Source: an uncultured Clostridia bacterium (GTDB lineage: Bacteria; Bacillota; Clostridia; Oscillospirales; Ruminococcaceae). From it: a DNA stretch of 64,000 bases. The position numbers were made by a program, and so were the translations under genes. Position 1 is the stretch's first letter. Each line of letters begins with the position of its first letter. The DNA lies in NCBI GenBank assembly GCA_947631445.1, contig CANRLN010000002.1, positions 36,228 to 100,227 of the forward strand. Reading direction: 5' to 3'. Shown here one piece after another: positions 18,153-28,231 of this stretch. The notes beneath the pieces were generated by a model that saw only the letters and a program-made list of their open reading frames with translations, was not told the origin of the DNA and did not search any database.

Positions 18153-18181
18153 ATTATACCACAAACTTTTCCGTTTGTCAA
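18153..18181 (-). promoter_or_regulatory. Promoter of the tRNA cluster
   Basis: Minus strand TTGACA, 17-base spacer, TATAAT, about 60 bases before tRNA-Gly. The 160 bases beyond it, up to the next terminator, hold no recognisable feature. Confidence 0.75.
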
Positions 18182-18305
18182 GGGTTTTTTTGAAAAAAAT
18201 TTAAGTTTGTGAAAAATATATAGATAAAAAAATCGAACTATTATTAATATATATTAATTGCATAATAAAAGGGTATATTTTAATCATTTCACCATTTATT
18301 ATTAT

Positions 18306-18337
18306 AAAAAATCCCTTGCCAAAAGGCAAGGGAAAAA
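18306..18337 (-). terminator. Terminator after the TVP38-family gene
   Basis: Stem TCCCTTGCC/GGCAAGGGA with a T-run on the minus strand, immediately after the stop codon. Confidence 0.85.
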
Positions 18338-18340
18338 ATA

Positions 18341-19036
18341 TTAACCTTTTTTATTTTTAAGTCCGTCAATAATTTTATCACGAAAAAGGAAACCAAAAAT
18401 CGCCATAAGAACAAACAATCCAATGACAATATAAAGTCCCACATAAGAATTTGAGCTAAGGCACTTTCCAAAAACAGTTGACATAATAATTGCGGGAAGT
18501 CTTGCAGGAAGAACATACAAATAAAAATTTCTTTCTTTAATTTTAGAGAGAGCCACAATATAGGTTATAACATCTTTTGGAACTCCTGGGATAAGGTAAA
18601 GGATAAATAGTATACGTTCAAGTTTTTCTTCGTTTTGCAAAAAGCCGAATTTTTCAAAATTCTTTTCGCTAACCATCGATTCAACCAAGGGTTTTCCAAG
18701 AAATCTTGAAAGCTTGAAAATTATTATATTTCCAAGATAAACTCCAGCAGCTGAAAGCAGAGTGCCAAAAAACACACCGTACATAAATCCGCCAACAATC
18801 TGAACAGGCGGAAGAACTGCAATTATAACCTGAAGGGTTTGAAGTGCCACAAAAATGACCGCCCCCCATGCTCCAAAACTTTTAAGATAATCCGAAAGCC
18901 ATATTCTGCCTTCGGCTGTTTTCAACATTTTTGCATAAGGATAAACCCAAATGCAAGCACCAATAACAATTGCAAACATAAAAATTATTGCTATAATTCT
19001 TATTATTTTATTTTTGTTGTCTTTAATATCTTTCAT
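18341..19036 (-). CDS. TVP38/TMEM64 (DedA-like) membrane protein
   Basis: A 231-residue polytopic membrane protein. The family signature lies in FGAWGAVIFVALQTLQVIIAVLPPVQIVGGFMYG, followed by a helix with GVYLGN and by LYLIPGVPKDVITYIVALSKI. About six helices are visible; the N-terminus is basic and cytoplasmic. Relatives are SNARE-associated/DedA-type proteins implicated in lipid movement across the membrane; a specific function cannot be given. The ribosome binding site is weak (AGGCG). The gene stands alone. Confidence 0.88.
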   Translation of the reverse strand: MKDIKDNKNKIIRIIAIIFMFAIVIGACIWVYPYAKMLKTAEGRIWLSDYLKSFGAWGAVIFVALQTLQVIIAVLPPVQIVGGFMYGVFFGTLLSAAGVYLGNIIIFKLSRFLGKPLVESMVSEKNFEKFGFLQNEEKLERILFILYLIPGVPKDVITYIVALSKIKERNFYLYVLPARLPAIIMSTVFGKCLSSNSYVGLYIVIGLFVLMAIFGFLFRDKIIDGLKNKKG

Positions 19037-19130
19037 ATCATTCGCCTATCTAAAAATATATTTTGAATTGCTCCTTAAATTCTTTTTTGACTAAAATCAC
19101 CAAAAATTATATATACCTAAAGCAATTAGG

Positions 19131-19709
19131 TCATCTGAAAAATCTTTTTCTTATTGATTTAATATAAATCTCAACAAGCTGACTTAACAGATTGTCATAC
19201 ATTACAAAAAATACATTTGCCATTCCAAGAAGCAAAAGATTTGCATATTTTGCATATTTCCCAAGCATTTTCAAAAACGCCTCATCGGATTCGGGAGAGG
19301 TAAACACAGCCATAAAAAGTTTATAGTAAAGCACCACCGCTACATTAAACACCACAAATTTTATAACCTGCTCAACCATTCTATTGCAATTTCTTTCAAG
19401 AATAGATTTTAATATTGGATAATATCCCATAAACATTATAAACAGCAGGCTGGATTCAAAATTTGGTGTTATAAGTATGCTTAGAATACTGACGGTCAAA
19501 TAACACAGAAAAGCCGTTTTTTTATCCGCCTCAATTACGGTAACCGCAATCAACATACCCGCTATGCACGGAATTGTATAGTTAAGCATTGTAAGCATTG
19601 ACGACATAAATATAAGTGCCAGCGAAAAAGCGGCTATAATTCCACCGAGTGCAATTTTAAAAGAAAGTTTCTGATTTTTTTTCTGCGTTATATTATTCTC
19701 TAACAACAT
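19131..19709 (-). CDS. Unknown five- or six-helix membrane protein
   Basis: A 192-residue protein with hydrophobic segments near residues 18-40, 43-60, 63-82, 85-98, 112-135 and 148-168. I do not recognise a family with confidence; the size and helix count resemble ECF-transporter substrate-binding (S) components. The start overlaps the end of the upstream Cys-rich gene by 10 bases (GGTGAT site), which couples it to the queA-headed operon. It is the last gene of that run. Confidence 0.6.
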   Translation of the reverse strand: MLLENNITQKKNQKLSFKIALGGIIAAFSLALIFMSSMLTMLNYTIPCIAGMLIAVTVIEADKKTAFLCYLTVSILSILITPNFESSLLFIMFMGYYPILKSILERNCNRMVEQVIKFVVFNVAVVLYYKLFMAVFTSPESDEAFLKMLGKYAKYANLLLLGMANVFFVMYDNLLSQLVEIYIKSIRKRFFR

Positions 19710-20107
19710 GGTATTAAATCACCGCCAAAGCACTCACAAAGACAATCGGCACAAATAAGATTGCTACAACAGTTGCAAGCTTTATCCGTATCGGTTGCAG
19801 GACGGCGATAATCGGAAGAAGAATATCCCCCCGCCATTCCTCCGCCCCTTGCATATTCCATATTGGTTTTAGCTTGACGATATTCAGGATTTTGCGGTTC
19901 AAGCGAATAAGCAGTGTTATAATAATTATACGCATCATTCATAAAACCTTTGTTGTAAGCACAGCTCCCCGAAAGGAAATACCATTCCGCTGTTCTTTGG
20001 GGTGGATTCATTTCATTAAGCATAGTTTGTGCCGTATCTATTTGACCATTTAAAATATTCTGTCGAATTTCAGTATACATCTGACCCAGATTAAAATTGT
20101 TGTCCAT
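19700..20107 (-). CDS. TPR-like protein with Cys-rich tail
   Basis: A 135-residue soluble protein. Residues 7-85 form helical TPR-like repeats (DTAQTMLNEMNP, AEWYFLSGSCAYNKGFMNDAYNYYNTAYSLEPQNPEYRQ). A glycine-rich linker follows, then a tail with nine cysteines (KACNCCSNLICADCLCECFG, then IPCC). In related Clostridia proteins such a tail follows a J domain; there is none here. The tail may bind metal or be lipid-modified, which is inference. It lies 2 bases from the DUF5685 gene upstream and overlaps the membrane gene downstream. Confidence 0.7.
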   Translation of the reverse strand: MDNNFNLGQMYTEIRQNILNGQIDTAQTMLNEMNPPQRTAEWYFLSGSCAYNKGFMNDAYNYYNTAYSLEPQNPEYRQAKTNMEYARGGGMAGGYSSSDYRRPATDTDKACNCCSNLICADCLCECFGGDLIPCC

Positions 20108-20109
20108 AA

Positions 20110-20958
20110 TTAGCCTCTCTTTCTGTTTTTGTTTGATTTATTAATTAGTTTATCCAAGGTGTTTTTAAGACCTGCATAAACAAAATTATCTATAATATGG
20201 CTGTAATCGTTTTTTTCAAGTTTTAAGTAGGCAACAGAAACAGCATTGATATACATATTTCCAAGTTTGATTATTTCTTTCTTATTATTTTTAAAAGAAA
20301 CAAGTGGATTATACCTACCTTTTTTTATATCCTGCTCATAATCGGCTATCGCATCGCAAAGATATACATATCTTCCCATAAAATGCCCCATTTGCCTAAG
20401 CGACATTTTAGTTTTAGGGTCGTCAGAACATTCTTCAAACACTGCCTGCATAATTTTTGCGGTGGGTTCGGAAAGTTGGTCAAAACTTCCGCCAGTCTTT
20501 TCAAACTCCCTTTGCATTTTCATAGCCTCACTTATTTTCTTTGAACATTCAGGAAAAGCCTTTGAAGCTTTAGCATAATATTTTTTAAAGAAAATAAGCA
20601 AAAACCTTACTGCAAATTGCCTTAAAAATCCGTGTTCGTCCTGCAAATCATCTTTCAGTTTATGATAGGTAAGCAAAACAAGAAAATCTGAACAATCCTT
20701 CACTGCCCTGCACGGCTTGCAACAGTTCTTTTTCTTTATTGGGTGTATCATGCAATGTTGGCGGCAAACATCTATTTCCTTTTGATTTACTGCCGAATGT
20801 AGCAGGGTTAAAAACGCAAGGTCATAACTAAGCAAACACCTTGCAATAAATCCGTATCGGTCGCCAAGACATTTACAAAGTCCGCAGTAGGCTGAATTAT
20901 AAATTTCATATTCCCACATTTCAAGACGTGGGGTATAAGGTTTAACATATCCAAACAT
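20110..20958 (-). CDS. DUF5685-family protein
   Basis: A 282-residue protein starting [22 protein letters not shown], then YCGLCKCLGDRYG. The paired cysteines (CGLC, CC..PC) and the helical body match DUF5685, a family of unknown function found next to J-domain and TPR proteins in Clostridia. Its ATG overlaps the queA stop codon (TAATG), so translation is coupled. No enzyme motif is visible. Context suggests a shared function with the next two genes rather than with queuosine synthesis. Confidence 0.8.
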   Translation of the reverse strand: MFGYVKPYTPRLEMWEYEIYNSAYCGLCKCLGDRYGFIARCLLSYDLAFLTLLHSAVNQKEIDVCRQHCMIHPIKKKNCCKPCRAVKDCSDFLVLLTYHKLKDDLQDEHGFLRQFAVRFLLIFFKKYYAKASKAFPECSKKISEAMKMQREFEKTGGSFDQLSEPTAKIMQAVFEECSDDPKTKMSLRQMGHFMGRYVYLCDAIADYEQDIKKGRYNPLVSFKNNKKEIIKLGNMYINAVSVAYLKLEKNDYSHIIDNFVYAGLKNTLDKLINKSNKNRKRG

Positions 20959-22013
20959 TACTCGATAAACATACAGTCCCCAAACGAAAAGAATCTGTAT
21001 TTTTCCTCCACAGCGGTTTTATAAGCGTTCATTGTGTAATCATATCCAAGAAAAGCACTAACAAGCATTATAAGTGTGCTTTCAGGCAAATGGAAATTAG
21101 TAATAAGTGCATCAGGTACATTAAATTTATATCCGGGGTAGATAAAAATATTTGTACTTTCTCCGCAAGGAACAATTGCTCCATGCTTTTGATAAACGCT
21201 TTCAAGGGTTCTAACGCAGGTTGTGCCAACGGTTATAACACGTCCGCCTGCCTTTTTGGTGTTGTTTATCTTGTCTGCTGTTTCTTTGCTGACACTATAA
21301 AATTCACTGTGCATTGTATGCTCTGTAATTTTATTCGCCTTGACGGGGCGGAAAGTACCAAGTCCAACATGAAGCGTGACATAGGCAATGTCAACACCCT
21401 GCTGTTTTATTTCCTCAAGCATTTGGGTAGTAAAATGCAATCCCGCTGTTGGGGCAGCACTTGAACCAATTTCATGAGAATAAACCGTTTGATAACGTTC
21501 TTTGTCGGCAAGTTTTTCTTTTATATAAGGAGGAAGTGGCATCTGCCCAATATGGTCAAGAATTGAGAAAAAATTATCCGAATTATCCCACTCAAATTTT
21601 ACAATTCTGTTGCCGTCCTCTTTAACCTCGATAACCTCGGCAGAGAGTTTGTAATTATCATCGCCAAAAACAAATCTTCTTCCGACCTTGGCTTTTTTGC
21701 CGGGTCGGCAAAGAATTTCCCATGTGTCATGAGATTTTTGAGCGAGCAACAAAAATTCAATAAAACTTCCTGTATCCTCACGCTTACCATAAATTCTGGC
21801 GGGGAGAACACGAGAATCGTTAAGAACCAGCAAATCACCCTTTTTAAGATGTTTGGTTAAATCATAAAAATGTTCATGCTTTAAATCGCCAGTTTGCTTA
21901 TCCACAACCAACATACGAGAGAAATTTCTTGGCTCAATGGGGGTTTGTGCAATAAGTTCTTCGGGCAAATCATAATAAAAATCACTTGTTTTCAAATTGT
22001 TTAAATCTAACAT
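20958..22013 (-). CDS. queA: S-adenosylmethionine:tRNA ribosyltransferase-isomerase QueA
   Basis: A 351-residue protein read from ATG 22013 (GGTGG upstream); an upstream in-frame start at 22094 lacks a site. Family motifs are plain: [40 protein letters not shown] and [10 protein letters not shown]. It transfers the ribosyl part of SAM to preQ1 in tRNA wobble position 34, the next-to-last stage of queuosine synthesis. The tgt gene, usually adjacent, is absent from the window. The gene heads a four-gene run with tight overlaps. Confidence 0.95.
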   Translation of the reverse strand: MLDLNNLKTSDFYYDLPEELIAQTPIEPRNFSRMLVVDKQTGDLKHEHFYDLTKHLKKGDLLVLNDSRVLPARIYGKREDTGSFIEFLLLAQKSHDTWEILCRPGKKAKVGRRFVFGDDNYKLSAEVIEVKEDGNRIVKFEWDNSDNFFSILDHIGQMPLPPYIKEKLADKERYQTVYSHEIGSSAAPTAGLHFTTQMLEEIKQQGVDIAYVTLHVGLGTFRPVKANKITEHTMHSEFYSVSKETADKINNTKKAGGRVITVGTTCVRTLESVYQKHGAIVPCGESTNIFIYPGYKFNVPDALITNFHLPESTLIMLVSAFLGYDYTMNAYKTAVEEKYRFFSFGDCMFIE

Positions 22014-22114
22014 AATATTCCACCTGACTTTATTTATTACTATAATTATAACAAATTTTGACCCCGATGTCAATAGCAAACACAAAAATTTCACTCAATT
22101 TGCTTTTTATTATC

Positions 22115-22143
22115 TTGACAAACCGTTATGTTTATGATATAAT
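22115..22143 (+). promoter_or_regulatory. Promoter of the epimerase-dtd operon
   Basis: TTGACA, 17-base spacer, TATAAT: a perfect consensus, 32 bases before the start codon. Confidence 0.8.
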
Positions 22144-22174
22144 ATTAACAGTAATGTTTATGGAGGTAAAAATT

Positions 22175-23032
22175 ATGCAAACTACATTAAAAAACGACAA
22201 AATCACCGTTGTAAGCGATATAAACGGTGCTGAACTTCATTCGATAAAATCGGGCGAAATTGAATATTTATGGCAAGCCGGAAAAGCTTGGAACAGACAC
22301 GCTCCTATTCTTTTCCCTTTTATCTGCTCGCCCGCAAACAAAGAATATTTTGCAGACGGCAAAAAATATACCATGCCCGCAAACCATGGCTTTGCAAGGG
22401 ATAGCGTTTTTGAGGTTGCCGAAAGTGGGAAAGATTTTGTAACCTACAAGCTTTCCTATTCTGAAAAAACCCTTGCTGTTTATCCTTATAAATTTGAATT
22501 TTTTGTAAGCTATAAGCTTAGCGGAAACAAGGTAACCGTTTCTCACAAGGTTGTTAATGTTGATGGGAAGCCTATGTATTTTTATGTTGGCGGTCACCCT
22601 GCTTTTAACTGCCCTCTTACTGACGACACAAGTTTTAATGACTGGTATGTTGAATATGAACAAAACGAAAATATTGTTCAGCCAATCCCAGACGGCGAAA
22701 GAACCATTTTGAATGGCGAAAAGATTCTTAAGCTTAGCCGTGAACTTTTTGATTTTGATGTTATTATGAAAGACAATCCAAATTCAAAGGCAATTTCCCT
22801 TAAATCAGAAAAATCCGAACACGGAGTAACCCTCCACTATCCTCAAAGCAATTGTATTGCCGTTTGGTCGACAACTGGCAATGATGATGCAAAATTTGTG
22901 TGCCTTGAGCCTTGGACTTCCGTTCCGGTTTATGCTGATGATGACACACCAGATATCGAGAAAAAAGCCCACGCAATCAAACTTGAAAGCCAAAAATCCT
23001 ATACTTATGAATACACAATCGAGGTATTTTAA
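22175..23032 (+). CDS. Aldose 1-epimerase family protein
   Basis: A 285-residue cytoplasmic protein read from ATG 22175, with GGAGG at 22162-22166. The galactose-mutarotase-like fold is shown by NDKITVVSDINGAELHSI, the catalytic-type His residues in PANHGFARD and GGHPAFNCPL, and the late CLEPWTSVP. Members convert alpha and beta anomers of sugars; this LacX-like group has poorly known substrates. It shares a 1-base overlap (TAATG) with dtd, so the two are co-translated. Confidence 0.88.
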   Translation: MQTTLKNDKITVVSDINGAELHSIKSGEIEYLWQAGKAWNRHAPILFPFICSPANKEYFADGKKYTMPANHGFARDSVFEVAESGKDFVTYKLSYSEKTLAVYPYKFEFFVSYKLSGNKVTVSHKVVNVDGKPMYFYVGGHPAFNCPLTDDTSFNDWYVEYEQNENIVQPIPDGERTILNGEKILKLSRELFDFDVIMKDNPNSKAISLKSEKSEHGVTLHYPQSNCIAVWSTTGNDDAKFVCLEPWTSVPVYADDDTPDIEKKAHAIKLESQKSYTYEYTIEVF

Positions 23033-23469
23033 TGAGGGTTGTTGTTCAAAGAGTTTCCAGTGCAAGCTGTGAAGTGGACGGAAAAATTGTCGGTCAAATT
23101 GACAAGGGCTATTTGCTTTTGGTGGGAGTTGGAAAGGAAAGCACCAAACAAGACGCCGACAGAATAGCGAAAAAGATTGTTGACGCAAGAATTTTTGCTG
23201 ATGAGAACGACAAAATTAATTTGAATTTGTCACAGGTTGGCGGAAATCTGCTGATTATTTCCCAATTTACTTTATATGCTGATGTAAAAAAGGGCAACCG
23301 ACCCAGCTTTGTAAATGCAGGCGAACCCGCTAAAGCGGAACAACTTTACAATTATTTTGTTGAAAAATGCAGGGAACTTTTGGACTGTGAAGTTCAAAAG
23401 GGAATTTTCGGTGCGGATATGAAAATAAGTCTTGTAAATGACGGACCTTTCACCTTAATTTATGAATAA
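23032..23469 (+). CDS. dtd: D-aminoacyl-tRNA deacylase
   Basis: A 145-residue protein with the DTD motifs SQFTLYAD and NDGPFTLIYE, and MRVVVQRVSSASCEVDG at the N-terminus. It removes D-amino acids (and glycine) wrongly attached to tRNA. Length is standard. Translation starts inside the stop of the epimerase gene. In many Firmicutes dtd follows relA, which is not present here. Confidence 0.95.
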   Translation: MRVVVQRVSSASCEVDGKIVGQIDKGYLLLVGVGKESTKQDADRIAKKIVDARIFADENDKINLNLSQVGGNLLIISQFTLYADVKKGNRPSFVNAGEPAKAEQLYNYFVEKCRELLDCEVQKGIFGADMKISLVNDGPFTLIYE

Positions 23470-23483
23470 AATATAATAACAAT

Positions 23484-23512
23484 TATTCCCCTTGTTTTTG
23501 GCAAGGGGAATA
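23484..23512. terminator. Bidirectional terminator between dtd and tadA
   Basis: TTCCCCTTG/CAAGGGGAA stem with A/T-rich flanks. It resembles the dispersed palindrome family but has terminator-like tails. Confidence 0.7.
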
Positions 23513-23518
23513 AAATTT

Positions 23519-23974
23519 TTATTTTTTTCTTAAATTTCTAAAAAAATCAGAAATTATTCCACTGCAATCCTCCAAAAGCACGCCACTTGTCACAGGAATA
23601 TTATAGGCATTTTGCAAACCAAACAAGTTCCCTACCGCCTTTCGATAGCCACGGTTTATATCGTTTGCACCAAAAACTACCCTTTCAAGCCTTGAATTTA
23701 ATATTGCACCAGCACACATAAGGCAGGGTTCAAGGGTTACATAAATTTCACAGTCCACAAGTCGCCACCCTCCTAAATTTTTTGATGCCATGTTTATTGC
23801 AATTATTTCCGCATGGGCGATTGACGATTTATCAGTTTCCCGCCGATTATAACCTTGCCCGACAATTTCCCCGTTTGATTTTTTTACAACAACCGCTCCA
23901 ACGGGAACTTCTCCCATATCGTAAGCGATTTTCGCCATTTCAAGGGCTTTTTTCATATAATATTCATCTTTCAT
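23519..23974 (-). CDS. tadA: tRNA-specific adenosine deaminase TadA
   Basis: A 151-residue zinc deaminase read from ATG 23974 (GGGGAG upstream). The catalytic HAE (AHAEIIAIN) and PCLMC (TLEPCLMCAGA) motifs are complete, and DMGEVPVGAVVV is typical. It converts the wobble adenosine of tRNA-Arg(ACG) to inosine. Monocistronic, ending in the terminator shared with dtd. Confidence 0.95.
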   Translation of the reverse strand: MKDEYYMKKALEMAKIAYDMGEVPVGAVVVKKSNGEIVGQGYNRRETDKSSIAHAEIIAINMASKNLGGWRLVDCEIYVTLEPCLMCAGAILNSRLERVVFGANDINRGYRKAVGNLFGLQNAYNIPVTSGVLLEDCSGIISDFFRNLRKK

Positions 23975-23991
23975 AAAATCTCCCCAAAAAA

Positions 23992-24022
23992 TAAAAAAGG
24001 GTCGCCAAAATGACAACCCTTA
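23992..24022 (-). terminator. Terminator of the str operon after tuf
   Basis: AGGGTTGTC/GGCGACCCT stem followed by a T-run on the minus strand, 27 bases past the tuf stop. Confidence 0.8.
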
Positions 24023-24048
24023 AAAAGTTTAGATTTAAATAATCTAAA

Positions 24049-25251
24049 TTATTCGTTTACCTTAGTAACGACACCAGAACCTACTGTTCTGCCACCTTCA
24101 CGGATAGCGAAACGGAGTCCTTCTTCGATAGCGATAGGCTGAATGAGTTCAACGTCCATAGCTACGTTATCGCCAGGCATACACATTTCCTTGTCAGCAG
24201 GAAGAGTGATAACACCAGTAACGTCTGTTGTTCTGAAATAGAATTGAGGTCTGTAATTGTTAAAGAAAGGAGTATGACGGCCGCCTTCGTCCTTCTTCAA
24301 TACGTAAACCTGACCAGAGAACTTGGTGTGTGGGTGGATAGAACCTGGCTTACAGATAACCTGTCCTCTTTCGATTTCAGTTCTCTGAATACCACGGAGC
24401 AAAGCACCTACGTTGTCGCCAGCTTCTGTAAAGTCGAGCTGCTTTCTGAACATTTCAAGACCTGTAACAACAGTTTTCTTGCTTTCTTCAGTAAGACCAA
24501 CGATTTCAACTTCTTCGCCAACCTTAAGAACGCCACGGTCAACCTTACCAGTTGCAACAGTACCACGACCAGTGATTGTGAATACGTCCTCAACAGGCAT
24601 AAGGAAAGGAAGTGAATCGTTTCTTTCAGGAGTAGGAATATATTCGTCAACAGCCTTCATAAGCTCAACGATGCAAGCATATTCAGGAGCATTGATATCC
24701 TTAGAATCAGATTCGAGAGCCTTAAGAGCAGAACCCTTGATGATAGGAGTATCATCGCCAGGGAATTCATACTTATCAAGAGTTTCACGAATATCCATTT
24801 CAACGAGGTCCATAAGTTCTTCGTCATCAACCTGGTCAGCCTTGTTCATGAAAACAACGATTGCAGGAACGCCTACCTGACGAGCAAGAAGAAGGTGTTC
24901 TTTTGTCTGAGCCATAGGACCATCAGAAGCAGCACAAACGAGGATAGCACCGTCCATCTGAGCAGCACCAGTAATCATGTTCTTTACATAGTCAGCGTGT
25001 CCTGGGCAGTCAACGTGAGCATAGTGACGGTTGTCAGTTTCATACTCAACGTGAGCTGTGTTGATTGTAATACCTCTTTCTCTTTCTTCAGGAGCCTTAT
25101 CGATGTTTGCATAATCCTCGAACTGAGCATATCCCTTAAGAGAGAGTACCTTTGTAATAGCAGCTGTAAGTGTAGTTTTGCCGTGGTCAACGTGGCCGAT
25201 AGTACCAATGTTAACATGGGGCTTGCTACGGTTAAACTTTTCCTTTGCCAT
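24049..25251 (-). CDS. tuf: Elongation factor Tu
   Basis: A 400-residue GTPase with [10 protein letters not shown] (residues 19-28), the DCPGHADY switch II, and NKAD, plus the domain 2/3 segments [10 protein letters not shown] and FRTTDVTG. It carries aminoacyl-tRNA to the ribosome. It is the last gene of the rpsL-rpsG-fusA-tuf operon but also has its own promoter in the 198-base gap after fusA. AAGGAGG lies upstream of the ATG. Confidence 0.98.
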   Translation of the reverse strand: MAKEKFNRSKPHVNIGTIGHVDHGKTTLTAAITKVLSLKGYAQFEDYANIDKAPEERERGITINTAHVEYETDNRHYAHVDCPGHADYVKNMITGAAQMDGAILVCAASDGPMAQTKEHLLLARQVGVPAIVVFMNKADQVDDEELMDLVEMDIRETLDKYEFPGDDTPIIKGSALKALESDSKDINAPEYACIVELMKAVDEYIPTPERNDSLPFLMPVEDVFTITGRGTVATGKVDRGVLKVGEEVEIVGLTEESKKTVVTGLEMFRKQLDFTEAGDNVGALLRGIQRTEIERGQVICKPGSIHPHTKFSGQVYVLKKDEGGRHTPFFNNYRPQFYFRTTDVTGVITLPADKEMCMPGDNVAMDVELIQPIAIEEGLRFAIREGGRTVGSGVVTKVNE

Positions 25252-25303
25252 TGGAAATTCCTCCTTAAAATTTAAAATTATTATTAGTTATAAAACTAAT
25301 ATT

Positions 25304-25332
25304 ATTATAGCATACTTTTTTCAAAAAATCAA
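25304..25332 (-). promoter_or_regulatory. Promoter of tuf
   Basis: Minus strand TTGATT, 17-base spacer, TATAAT, about 50 bases before the start. Between it and fusA lies an inverted repeat ATTTGCTTG/CAAGCAAAT (near 25370-25398) that could reduce read-through. Confidence 0.7.
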
Positions 25333-25449
25333 GTGTTTTTTGAAAAAATTTAAAATTTTTTTTGTTTAAATTTGCTTGCATTTAAAATTCAAGCAAATGC
25401 TTTCATATTGACAGCACAAAAGCCGTCAATAATCAGCAACTACAAAAAA

Positions 25450-27531
25450 TTATTGGTTTTTGTTTCTGTTGGACATAATCTTTTCGGAAATAGACTTAGC
25501 AACTTCGATATACTTATCAGGCTCCATAGAATACTGTCCACGACCCTGTGTCTTGGAACGCAGGTCGTTGGAATAACCGAACATTTGAGCCAAAGGAACA
25601 TTAGCATTAACCTGAACTGTTCCAGGTCTTGTTTCTTGGTCAAGGATTTGTCCACGTCTTGAGTTAAGGTCACCGATAACATTGCCGAGATATTCATCAG
25701 GAGCAATAACGGAAACCTTCATAATAGGTTCAAGGATAACTGGGTCAGCCTTCTTCATAGCTTCCTTGAATGCCATAGAACCGGCAATCTTAAATGCCAT
25801 TTCAGAAGAGTCGACTTCATGGTAAGAACCATCATAAAGAGTAACCTTAACATCAACTACAGGATAGCCAGCGAGGATACCTGCCTGCATTGCACCCTGA
25901 ATACCAGTGTCAACAGCAGGAATATATTCCTTAGGAATAGCACCGCCGACAATAGCGTTAACAAATTCGTAACCCTTACCAGATTCGTTAGGTTCAACCT
26001 TAATCTTAACATGACCGTATTGACCCTTACCACCGGACTGTCTTGCATACTTATGGTCAACGTCAGCAAGCTTACGGATTGTTTCTTTATAAGCAACCTG
26101 AGGTGCACCAACGTTAGCTTCAACCTTAAATTCACGGAGAAGTCTGTCTACGATAATTTCAAGGTGAAGTTCGCCCATACCAGCGATAATTGTCTGTCCT
26201 GTTTCGTCATCTGTCCATGTCTTGAAAGTTGGGTCTTCTTCGGCAAGCTTTGCAAGACCGATACCCATTTTTTCCTGACCTGCTTTAGTCTTAGGCTCAA
26301 TAGCGAGCTGAATAACAGGTTCTGGGAATTCCATGGATTCAAGAATTACAGGGTGGTCTTCGTCACAGAGTGTATCACCTGTTGTTGTAACCTTAAGACC
26401 AACAGCAGCAGCAATATCACCTGCGTAAACCTCATCAATATCCTTACGTTCATTAGCGTGCATCTGAAGAATACGTCCGATTCTTTCTTCCTTACCCTTT
26501 GTAGAGTTATAAACCTTGCTACCCTTAAGAAGTACACCAGAGTATACTCTAAAGAAGCAGAGTTTACCAACAAATGGGTCGGTTGCAATTTTAAATGCAA
26601 GAGCAGAGAACGGCTCATCATCAGATGAATGTCTTACACACTCTTCGTCTGTATCAGGATTTACACCCTTGATAGCAGGAATATCGAGTGGAGAAGGCAT
26701 ATAGTCAACAATTGCGTCAAGAAGTTTCTGAACGCCCTTGTTTTTATAAGAAGTACCACAAACTACTGGTACCATTGTGTTAGCAATAGTAGATTTTCTG
26801 ATAGCTGTTTTGATTTCATCAATAGTAATTTCTTCATCAGCGAAATACTTTTCCATCAAAGCATCATCAGTTTCAGCGATGTGTTCCATAAGAATACCAC
26901 GGTATTCTTCAGCCTTTTCAACCATATCAGCAGGAATATCTTCGCATCTAATATCAACGCCGAGTTCATCATAATAAACATAAGCTTTCATTTCGAGCAG
27001 GTCGATAATTCCCTTAAAGTCTTCTTCAGCACCGATAGGAAGCTGAATAGCAACTGCATTGGTCTTAAGTCTGTCATGGAGCATATCCATAACTCTATAA
27101 AAATCAGCACCCATAATGTCCATCTTATTAACATAGACCATTCTTGGTACTTTATATTCATCAGCCTGACGCCATACGGTTTCAGTCTGAGGTTCAACAC
27201 CACCCTTTGCACACAAAACGGTTACAGAACCGTCAAGTACTCTAAGGGAACGTTCAACTTCTACTGTAAAGTCAACGTGTCCCGGGGTGTCGATAATATT
27301 GATTCTATGCTTGTTCCAGAAAGCTGTGGTAGCAGCGGAAGTAATTGTAATACCTCTTTCCTGCTCCTGAGCCATCCAGTCCATTGTAGCCGAACCTTCG
27401 TGAGTTTCTCCGATTTTATGGTTTACACCAGTGTAAAAAAGGATACGTTCAGTGGTAGTAGTTTTACCGGCATCAATGTGAGCCATAATACCAATATTTC
27501 TTGTGTCTTGTAAACTACAATCTCTTGGCAT
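25450..27531 (-). CDS. fusA: Elongation factor G
   Basis: A 693-residue translocase read from ATG 27531 (GAGGAAATT upstream; an in-frame start 33 bases earlier would overlap that site). G1 is [13 protein letters not shown]3 DTPGHVDF, G4 NKMD. Domains II to V follow in the normal order, with [10 protein letters not shown] and [10 protein letters not shown]. It moves tRNA and mRNA after peptide-bond formation and helps recycle ribosomes. It lies 54 bases after rpsG. Confidence 0.98.
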   Translation of the reverse strand: MPRDCSLQDTRNIGIMAHIDAGKTTTTERILFYTGVNHKIGETHEGSATMDWMAQEQERGITITSAATTAFWNKHRINIIDTPGHVDFTVEVERSLRVLDGSVTVLCAKGGVEPQTETVWRQADEYKVPRMVYVNKMDIMGADFYRVMDMLHDRLKTNAVAIQLPIGAEEDFKGIIDLLEMKAYVYYDELGVDIRCEDIPADMVEKAEEYRGILMEHIAETDDALMEKYFADEEITIDEIKTAIRKSTIANTMVPVVCGTSYKNKGVQKLLDAIVDYMPSPLDIPAIKGVNPDTDEECVRHSSDDEPFSALAFKIATDPFVGKLCFFRVYSGVLLKGSKVYNSTKGKEERIGRILQMHANERKDIDEVYAGDIAAAVGLKVTTTGDTLCDEDHPVILESMEFPEPVIQLAIEPKTKAGQEKMGIGLAKLAEEDPTFKTWTDDETGQTIIAGMGELHLEIIVDRLLREFKVEANVGAPQVAYKETIRKLADVDHKYARQSGGKGQYGHVKIKVEPNESGKGYEFVNAIVGGAIPKEYIPAVDTGIQGAMQAGILAGYPVVDVKVTLYDGSYHEVDSSEMAFKIAGSMAFKEAMKKADPVILEPIMKVSVIAPDEYLGNVIGDLNSRRGQILDQETRPGTVQVNANVPLAQMFGYSNDLRSKTQGRGQYSMEPDKYIEVAKSISEKIMSNRNKNQ

Positions 27532-27585
27532 AATTTCCTCCATTTTCTGCGAAAAATTTCGCACGTCTTAGAAACTGTAAAAGAA

Positions 27586-28056
27586 TTACCATCTGAAATG
27601 AGCAAAAGCCTTGTTAGCTTCAGCCATTTTATGAGTATCCTCACGCTTCTTGCATGAACCGCCTACTCCGTTAAGAGCATCGAGAATTTCATTAGCAAGT
27701 CTTTCCTTCATTGTCTTTTCGTTTCTCTCACGGGAGTACTTTGTAATCCAACGCAGACCGAGTGTCTGACGTCTTGCAGGTGAAACCTCGATAGGCACCT
27801 GATATGTTGCACCACCTACACGGCGAGCCTTAACTTCGAGTTCAGGCATAATATTTTCGAGAGCTTCCTCAAAAACTTCCAATGCAGGACGGCTTGTTTT
27901 TTCTGCTACGATTTCAAATGCACCGTAAACAATCTTCTGTGCTACACCCTTTTTACCGTCAAGCATAATGTTGTTAACAAGACGGGTTACAGTTGTTGAA
28001 TTGTAAACTGGGTCAGCAAGAACTTCTCTTTTAGCAATTTTACCTCTTCTTGGCAC
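27586..28056 (-). CDS. rpsG: 30S ribosomal protein S7
   Basis: A 156-residue protein starting at GTG 28056 ([17 protein letters not shown]); AAGGAGGG lies 8 bases upstream, inside the possible longer reading frame, which settles the start. It binds the 3' domain of 16S rRNA and nucleates assembly of the small-subunit head. In E. coli S7 also represses its operon by binding between rpsL and rpsG; here that gap is 175 bases and folds (see 28093-28199). Confidence 0.97.
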   Translation of the reverse strand: MPRRGKIAKREVLADPVYNSTTVTRLVNNIMLDGKKGVAQKIVYGAFEIVAEKTSRPALEVFEEALENIMPELEVKARRVGGATYQVPIEVSPARRQTLGLRWITKYSRERNEKTMKERLANEILDALNGVGGSCKKREDTHKMAEANKAFAHFRW

Positions 28057-28092
28057 TTTTATTCCCTCCTTCACATATTATGAAATCATTGG

Positions 28093-28199
28093 TACTCGCT
28101 CCATAGCCTTAAGCTATAGCCCCGACAGTACAAGCAGAGTATTTATATATAAAAACTCCACAAACTGTGGTCTTCGCCTTTTGGGCGACAATGAGTTTT
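28093..28199 (-). promoter_or_regulatory. Structured rpsL-rpsG intercistronic region, candidate S7 autoregulatory site
   Basis: Two adjoining structures can form. One is closed by TACTCGCT/AGCAGAGTA (28093-28142) around an inner ATAGC/GCTAT hairpin. The other is closed by AAAACTC/GAGTTTT (28152-28199) around CCACA/TGTGG and a GCC/GGC hairpin. The long gap and the paired ends argue for an RNA element rather than loose spacing. Confidence 0.5.
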
Positions 28200-28231
28200 A
28201 ACTTCAAATCTTCAAAATTTTTGCAGAAATA

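Noticed and set aside
25819..27513. Two long plus-strand frames (269 and 294 codons) opposite fusA.
   Set aside because: They are antisense shadows of a highly conserved gene with biased codons; their sequences show no domain and they lack ribosome binding sites.
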